Shown here: positions 59,611 through 64,000 of the stretch, piece by piece
How the letters are laid out: every line of letters starts with the position of its first letter
How positions within the stretch are numbered: position 1 is the first letter of the stretch
Source: Streptomyces xanthii
GTDB lineage: Bacteria; Actinomycetota; Actinomycetes; Streptomycetales; Streptomycetaceae
DNA: 64,000 bases
NCBI RefSeq assembly: GCF_014621695.1
Contig: NZ_CP061281.1
Coordinates: 930,001-994,000, forward strand
Reading direction: 5' to 3'
Notes under the pieces: generated by a model
The model's database searches: none
The model's input: only the letters and a program-made list of their open reading frames with translations
What the model was told of the DNA's origin: nothing
Program-made: the position numbers and the translations under genes

Positions 59611-60819
59611 TCAGTCGCGGGCGTCGAGCCAGGTCACGAGCGAGGTCAGGGCGGCGACGGTCTCGGCGTCGAGCGCGTCGTCGTCGGCGACGGGCCAGGC
59701 GCCGGTCTTCACGATCACGACGTCGGCGGCCGGGTCGATCCACAGGTACTGGCCGTAGATGCCCCGCCCGGTGAACGCGCGGTGCGGGCCGCCGAGGGTC
59801 CACCACTGGTTCGTGTAGCCGTAGTGGCCGGGCAGGTCGGGGCCGAGGGCGCCGGCCTGGAGGTGGGGGCGCCCGGGGGTGCGGCCGCGCTCGATCCAGT
59901 CGACGGGCACGATCTGGCGTCCGTCGCGCTTGCCTCCGGCGGCGAGCAGGGCGCCGAGCCGGAGGAGGTCGCGCACCGACGCGTTGAGGGAGCCGCCGCC
60001 GAGTGCGGTGCGGGGGCGGGCCCGGGTGAGGAAGTAGTGGGCGTCGTGCTCGGCGCCCATCGGCTGCCACAGGCGCTCGGTCGCGTAGCGGGCCAGCGGG
60101 GTGCCGGTCGCCGCTTCGAGGGCCCAGCCGAGGACCTGGGTGTCGAGCGTGGAGTAGTTGAAGACCGTCCCCGGTTCGGCGGTGCGGGGCAGGGAGCGGA
60201 TGACGTCGAGGACCGAGCCGCCGCCGGTGACGGCCCGCTCGAACCGGCTGATGGGGGCGTGCGGGTCCGCGTAGTCCTCGACGCCGCCGGCGCCGCTGCA
60301 CATGTCGAGCAGGTCGCCGACGGTCGGCCCGTCGTACGCGGATCCGGCGAGCTCGGGCACGAGCGAGACCGCGGTGCGGTCCAGGCCGTCGAGCGCGCCC
60401 TCTTCCAGGGCGATGCCGGTGAGCAGGGAGGTCACGGACTTGGTGACGGAGAAGAGCTGGAAGCGCGCGTCGGGACCGGCGAAGCGGCCGGGGTAGGACT
60501 CGTGCACGAGCTCGCCGCGGTGCAGCACGGCGAACCCGGTGGTCCAGGTGCGCCGGTGCAGCTCGTCGAGGGTGCGGGTGCGGCCGCCGTGGGAGTAGGT
60601 GACGTCGAGCGCGAGCGGGCGGCGCGGGAGGGGGTGCGGGGTCGCGGCGCGGGTCACGGTGTCGGTCGGCATGAGCGCCGCCATGTGCGTGAACGTCCAC
60701 TCGTTGACCGGCCGGGACATCGCGAGCGTCCCCTGGTTGCGCCACAGCCAGGCGGCACCCGCCGCCAGGCCCACGGCGGCGGCTCCCGCGACCGCCCGGT
60801 TCCTCTTCGTGCCGCGCAT
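59611..60819 (-). CDS. serine hydrolase, class C beta-lactamase family (EstB-like)
   Basis: 402 residues. Membrane anchor or signal near the N-terminus (AVAGAAAVGLAAGAAWLW). S-x-x-K motif is LFSVTKSVTSLL, the Tyr motif is VFNYSTLDTQVLGWALE, and the third region is in GHYGYTNQWW. This is the ADP-type esterase/beta-lactamase clan (6-aminohexanoate-dimer hydrolase/EstB group): esterase or amidase rather than an antibiotic resistance enzyme. It follows the ABC transporter gene by 30 bases on the same strand and may be cotranscribed with it. Confidence 0.87.
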   Translation of the reverse strand: MRGTKRNRAVAGAAAVGLAAGAAWLWRNQGTLAMSRPVNEWTFTHMAALMPTDTVTRAATPHPLPRRPLALDVTYSHGGRTRTLDELHRRTWTTGFAVLHRGELVHESYPGRFAGPDARFQLFSVTKSVTSLLTGIALEEGALDGLDRTAVSLVPELAGSAYDGPTVGDLLDMCSGAGGVEDYADPHAPISRFERAVTGGGSVLDVIRSLPRTAEPGTVFNYSTLDTQVLGWALEAATGTPLARYATERLWQPMGAEHDAHYFLTRARPRTALGGGSLNASVRDLLRLGALLAAGGKRDGRQIVPVDWIERGRTPGRPHLQAGALGPDLPGHYGYTNQWWTLGGPHRAFTGRGIYGQYLWIDPAADVVIVKTGAWPVADDDALDAETVAALTSLVTWLDARD

Positions 60820-60849
60820 CGCGCCCGCCCCTCCGTCGCCCGCCCCGAA

Positions 60850-62793
60850 TTATGAACCAATGGTGACACCAGTGGTCCGCTCCGGCAAGGGTTCCGGCGA
60901 GGGCTGCGTCGAGGCGTGCTGCTCCTCCCCCGCGAACTGGGTGCGGTACAGGTCCGCGTAGCGCCCCTCGACGGCGAGGAGCTCGGTGTGGGTACCGCGT
61001 TCGACGATGCGTCCGTCCTCGACGACGAGGATCTGGTCGGCGGAGCGGATCGTGGACAGGCGGTGGGCGATGACGAGGGCGGTGCGGTCCGCGAGGGCCT
61101 CGGCGAGGGCTTCCTGGACGGCGGCCTCGGAGGTGTTGTCGAGGTGGGCGGTGGCCTCGTCGAGGATGACGACGCGCTGCCGGGCCAGCAGGAGGCGGGC
61201 GATCGTCATGCGCTGGCGCTCGCCGCCGGAGAGCCGGTAGCCGCGCTCGCCGACCACGGTGTCGAGTCCGTCGGGCAGGGACGCGACGAGGGCGTCGAGC
61301 CGGGCCCGGCGCAGCACGTCGTGCAGTTCCTCCTCGGTGGCGTCCGGGCGGGCGAGCAGCAGGTTGGCCCGGACGGTGTCGTGGAAGAGGTGGCCGTCCT
61401 GGGTGACCATGCCGAGGGTGGCCCGCAGCGAGGTCGCAGTCAGGTCGCGTACGTCGACGCCGCCGATGCGGACGCTGCCGGAGTCGGTGTCGTAGAGGCG
61501 GGGCAGGAGCTGGGCGACGGTGGACTTGCCGGCGCCGGAGGAGCCGACGAGGGCGACGGTCTGGCCGGGTTCGGCGCGGAAGGAGACACCGTGCAGGACC
61601 TCGGCGCCGCCGCGGGTGTCGAGCGAGGCGACCTCTTCCAGGGAGGCGAGGGAGACCTTGTCGGCGGACGGGTAGCCGAAGCGCACCTCGTCGAACTCGA
61701 CGGCCACCGGACCCTCGGGCACCGCGCGGGCGTCCGGCTTCTCGTCGATGAGCGGCTTCAGGTCAAGGACCTCGAAGACCCGCTCGAAGCTGACCAGCGC
61801 GCTCATGACCTCGACGCGGGCGCCGGCCAGGGAGGTCAGCGGGGCGTAGAGCCGGGTGAGGAGCAGGGCGAGCGAGACGACCGCGCCGGCCTGCAGGGTG
61901 CCGTCGAGCGCGAAGTACCCGCCGAGGCCGTAGACGAGCGCGAGGGCGAGGGCCGAGACGAGCGTGAGGGCGGTGATGAACGCGGACTGCGCCATGGCCG
62001 TCCGCACGCCGATGTCCCGCACCCGGCGGGCCCGCTCGGCGAACTCGGTGGACTCGTCCTCGGGGCGCCCGAAGAGCTTGATGAGGGTGGCTCCGGGGGC
62101 GGAGAACCGCTCGGTCATGCGGGTGCCCATCGCGGCGTTGTGCGCGGCGGCCTCGCGCTGGAGGCGGGCCATGCGGGAGCCCATGCGGCGGGCGGGCAGC
62201 ACGAAGACGGGCAGCAGGAGCAGCGCGAGGAGGGTGATCTGCCAGGAGAGGGTGAGCATGACGGCGAGGGTCAGGAGCAGGGTGACCACGTTGCCGACGA
62301 CGCCGGACAGGGTGTTGCTGAAGGCGCGCTGGGCGCCGATGACGTCGTTGTTGAGGCGGCTGACGAGCGCGCCGGTGCGGGTGCGGGTGAAGAAGGCGAC
62401 GGGCATGCGCTGGACGTGGTCGAAGACGGCGGTGCGCAGGTCGAGGATGAGGCCCTCGCCGAGGTTCGCGGAGAGCCAGCGCGCGAGGAGTCCGATGCCG
62501 GCCTCGGCGAGGGCGATGACGGCGATCAGCAGGGCCAGCCGTACGACGTGCCCCTGGTCGTGGCCCTTCACGATGCTGTCGACGACATCCCCGGCGAGCA
62601 CGGGGGTGGCCACGGCCAGCAGCGCGGTGACGATGCTGAGCAGGACGAACTGGGCGATGCGTCTGCGGTGCGGGCGGGCGAAGGCGGCGATCCTGCGCAG
62701 GGTCGCGCGGTCGAAGGGGCGACGGTCGGGGCCGCCGTTCTGGGCGTTCATGACGCTGTGCAGCTGCGTCCAGGCTGTGGTCTCCATGCTCAT
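60850..62793 (-). CDS. ABC transporter, fused permease and ATPase (SoxR-type regulon member)
   Basis: 647 residues: six membrane helices (about 40-340), then the nucleotide-binding domain with Walker A VGSSGAGKST, Q-loop VTQDGHLF, signature LSGGERQR, Walker B VVILDEATAHLD and H-loop IAHRLS. Homodimeric exporter. An insertion (DKVSLASLEEVASLDTRG) sits before the Walker A strand. The promoter at 62801-62831 is a SoxR-type site, so it should be induced by redox-active compounds. ATG 62793 lies seven bases after the -10, giving a leaderless message. Confidence 0.92.
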   Translation of the reverse strand: MSMETTAWTQLHSVMNAQNGGPDRRPFDRATLRRIAAFARPHRRRIAQFVLLSIVTALLAVATPVLAGDVVDSIVKGHDQGHVVRLALLIAVIALAEAGIGLLARWLSANLGEGLILDLRTAVFDHVQRMPVAFFTRTRTGALVSRLNNDVIGAQRAFSNTLSGVVGNVVTLLLTLAVMLTLSWQITLLALLLLPVFVLPARRMGSRMARLQREAAAHNAAMGTRMTERFSAPGATLIKLFGRPEDESTEFAERARRVRDIGVRTAMAQSAFITALTLVSALALALVYGLGGYFALDGTLQAGAVVSLALLLTRLYAPLTSLAGARVEVMSALVSFERVFEVLDLKPLIDEKPDARAVPEGPVAVEFDEVRFGYPSADKVSLASLEEVASLDTRGGAEVLHGVSFRAEPGQTVALVGSSGAGKSTVAQLLPRLYDTDSGSVRIGGVDVRDLTATSLRATLGMVTQDGHLFHDTVRANLLLARPDATEEELHDVLRRARLDALVASLPDGLDTVVGERGYRLSGGERQRMTIARLLLARQRVVILDEATAHLDNTSEAAVQEALAEALADRTALVIAHRLSTIRSADQILVVEDGRIVERGTHTELLAVEGRYADLYRTQFAGEEQHASTQPSPEPLPERTTGVTIGS

Positions 62794-62800
62794 GCCGGTG

Positions 62801-62831
62801 ACGCTACGACCTCAAGCAATGTTGAGGTCAA
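62801..62831 (-). promoter_or_regulatory. SoxR-type promoter with 19-bp spacer
   Basis: Minus strand: TTGACC (62831-62826), 19 bases, TAGCGT (62806-62801). Between and over them lies GACCTCAA-CATTGC-TTGAGGTC (62829-62808), with the same ACCTCAA-N6-TTGAGG half-sites and centre as the E. coli soxS site. An over-long spacer with a palindrome is the hallmark of MerR/SoxR activation. Confidence 0.85.
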
Positions 62832-62978
62832 GGGAACGGCGCGCGTTCCCCGAACGTGCCGCGCGGCGCCCGGCGAGGCTCCCTTGACCGGCCTGCGGCC
62901 GACCCATAACTTCGCACCGGATTCACCCCTTTTGCGGTGGCGGTCGACCACCGGAACCGACCGACGGGAAGCCCTCGG

Positions 62979-64000
62979 ATGCCCCAGCTCGGCAGGCGCA
63001 CGCTGTTGTCCGCGATCGGCGTCACGGCGGCGGCCGGTGCCGCCGTCGCCGCCCCGGCCGCCCGCGCGTCCGTCGCGGCGCGCTCGGCCCGCCGGGCGCG
63101 GCGCGGCCCGTACGACGGCGAGGTGCGGGCGCTGCTGCGCCGGATGACGTTCGAGGAGAAGCTCGGGCAGTTGCAGCAGTTGCCGTGGTCGTGGGAGCTC
63201 AATCCGGGGTCGGGCGAGACGAGGGAGGTCGAGGACGCCGCGCGCGCGGGCCGGCTCGGCTCGGTGCTCAGCGTCCTCGGGGCCGCCCGCACGAACGCGC
63301 TGCAGCGGATCGCCGTGGAGGAGTCGCGGCTCGGCATCCCCCTCCTGTTCGGCCTGGACGTGATCCACGGCTGCTGGACCACGTTCCCGATCCCGCTGGC
63401 GCAGGCGGCGAGCTTCGACCCCGAAGTGGCCCGCACGGACGCCGAGGTGTCGGCGCGGGAGGCCCGCTCGTGCGGGGTGCACTGGGTGTTCTCGCCGATG
63501 ATGGACGTCACGCACGAGCCGCGGTGGGGCCGGATCGCCGAGAGCGACGGCGAGGACCCGTATCTGACCTCGCGGTTCGCGGCCGCCAAGGTCGCGGGCT
63601 ATCAAGGCGACGGCTACCGCGACGGGCGGACGGTCGCGGCCTGCGCCAAGCACTTCGTCGCGTACGGGGGCGCCGAGGGCGGGCGCGACTACAACACCGT
63701 CGACGTGTCCGAGTCGCGGCTGCGCAATCTGTATCTGCCGCCGTTCAAGGCGGCGGTGGAGGCGGGCGTGGAGACCGTGATGGCGTCGTTCAACACCATC
63801 GGCGGGGTGCCGGCGCACGGCAACGCGCACACGCTCACCGACATCCTCCGCCAGGAGTGGGGCTTCGACGGGATGGTCGTCAGCGACTGGGCGGGCGTCC
63901 AGGAGCTGATCGCGCACGGCTTCGCCGAGGACGGCGCGGACGCGGCGCGGCGCGCGCTGAACGCGGGCGTGGACATGGAGATGACCAGTACCCACCTGCG
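62979..64000 (+). CDS. glycoside hydrolase family 3 protein (beta-glucosidase-like), 3' end outside window
   Basis: 340 residues visible, cut by the window end. Signal peptide with twin Arg (LGRRTLLSAIGVTAAAGAAVAA), so possibly Tat-exported. GH3 N-terminal barrel: MTFEEKLGQLQQLPW, GIPLLFGLDVIHG, SPMMDVTHEPRWGRIAESDGEDPYL, CAKHFVAYGG and the nucleophile Asp303 in VVSDWAG. It hydrolyses beta-linked sugars outside the cell. The ATG at 62979 has GGAAG upstream. The second GH3 domain (acid/base) should follow beyond 64000. Confidence 0.9.
   Translation, partial: MPQLGRRTLLSAIGVTAAAGAAVAAPAARASVAARSARRARRGPYDGEVRALLRRMTFEEKLGQLQQLPWSWELNPGSGETREVEDAARAGRLGSVLSVLGAARTNALQRIAVEESRLGIPLLFGLDVIHGCWTTFPIPLAQAASFDPEVARTDAEVSAREARSCGVHWVFSPMMDVTHEPRWGRIAESDGEDPYLTSRFAAAKVAGYQGDGYRDGRTVAACAKHFVAYGGAEGGRDYNTVDVSESRLRNLYLPPFKAAVEAGVETVMASFNTIGGVPAHGNAHTLTDILRQEWGFDGMVVSDWAGVQELIAHGFAEDGADAARRALNAGVDMEMTSTHL

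Noticed and set aside
1..64000. Secondary metabolite gene cluster
   Set aside because: No PKS, NRPS, terpene synthase or RiPP genes; isolated methyltransferases and exporters alone are not enough.

Overview
The window is one contiguous piece of a very GC-rich actinobacterial chromosome. It is almost certainly a Streptomyces or a close relative: third codon positions are nearly all G/C, GTG and TTG starts are common, and it carries typical streptomycete families (XRE/DUF397/anti-sigma-type ATPase triad, DUF574 methyltransferase, DUF305 lipoprotein, SpoIIE phosphatase, PknB-like kinase, LCP protein). I see no rRNA, tRNA, CRISPR array, transposase or integrase. It reads as ordinary chromosome rich in catabolic and regulatory genes.

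Layout. 1-1.9 kb: a frameshifted TIGR00027-type methyltransferase and a lipoprotein. 1.9-7.3 kb: an acyl-CoA catabolism island (TetR, crotonase, SDR, acyl-CoA dehydrogenase, TesB thioesterase) with three near-identical promoter/operator sites and a scar made of three decayed beta-oxidation gene fragments. 7.3-11.4 kb: a PLP aldolase-like enzyme, an aldonolactone oxidase and a secreted beta-propeller. 11.5-16.6 kb: regulator/enzyme pairs, a secreted HAD phosphatase, and a second frameshifted gene (alpha/beta hydrolase). 16.7-21.1 kb: a putative metal-handling block (DUF6153-like protein, DUF305 lipoprotein, UPF0718-type permease, MFS exporter with a His-rich tail, ArsR regulator with a 38-bp palindromic operator). 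21.3-29.8 kb: a methyltransferase, universal stress protein, TetR/MFS/SGNH-hydrolase unit, S66 peptidase, SpoIIE phosphatase and VOC protein. 29.9-33.2 kb: a 20-copy 27-bp minisatellite beside a whiJ-like regulatory triad and a DUF574 methyltransferase. 33.3-36.2 kb: a DJ-1/PfpI protein, S1-domain protein, DUF3592 membrane protein and LysR regulator.

36.4-40.3 kb is a complete-looking aldarate operon (galactarate/talarate dehydratase, 5-dehydro-4-deoxyglucarate dehydratase, ketoglutarate semialdehyde dehydrogenase) that would turn a C6 diacid into 2-oxoglutarate. 40.4-48.3 kb holds cell-surface genes (kinase, LCP, transglycosylase), an NCS1 transporter under a clear TPP riboswitch, lipoamide dehydrogenase and a secreted EEP-fold nuclease/phosphatase.

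48.3-58.7 kb is the most striking region: a tightly overlapping minus-strand operon whose members individually resemble the mycobacterial igr/cholesterol side-chain genes (Ltp2, ChsH1, ChsH2, the split ChsE1/ChsE2 dehydrogenase, FadD17) followed upstream by HsaA-like and HsaD-like genes, but under an IclR-type regulator and without an extradiol dioxygenase (HsaC) or P450 in view. 58.9-64 kb: TetR, a beta-lactamase-family hydrolase, an ABC exporter behind a textbook SoxR-type promoter, and the 5' part of a secreted GH3 glycosidase that runs off the window.
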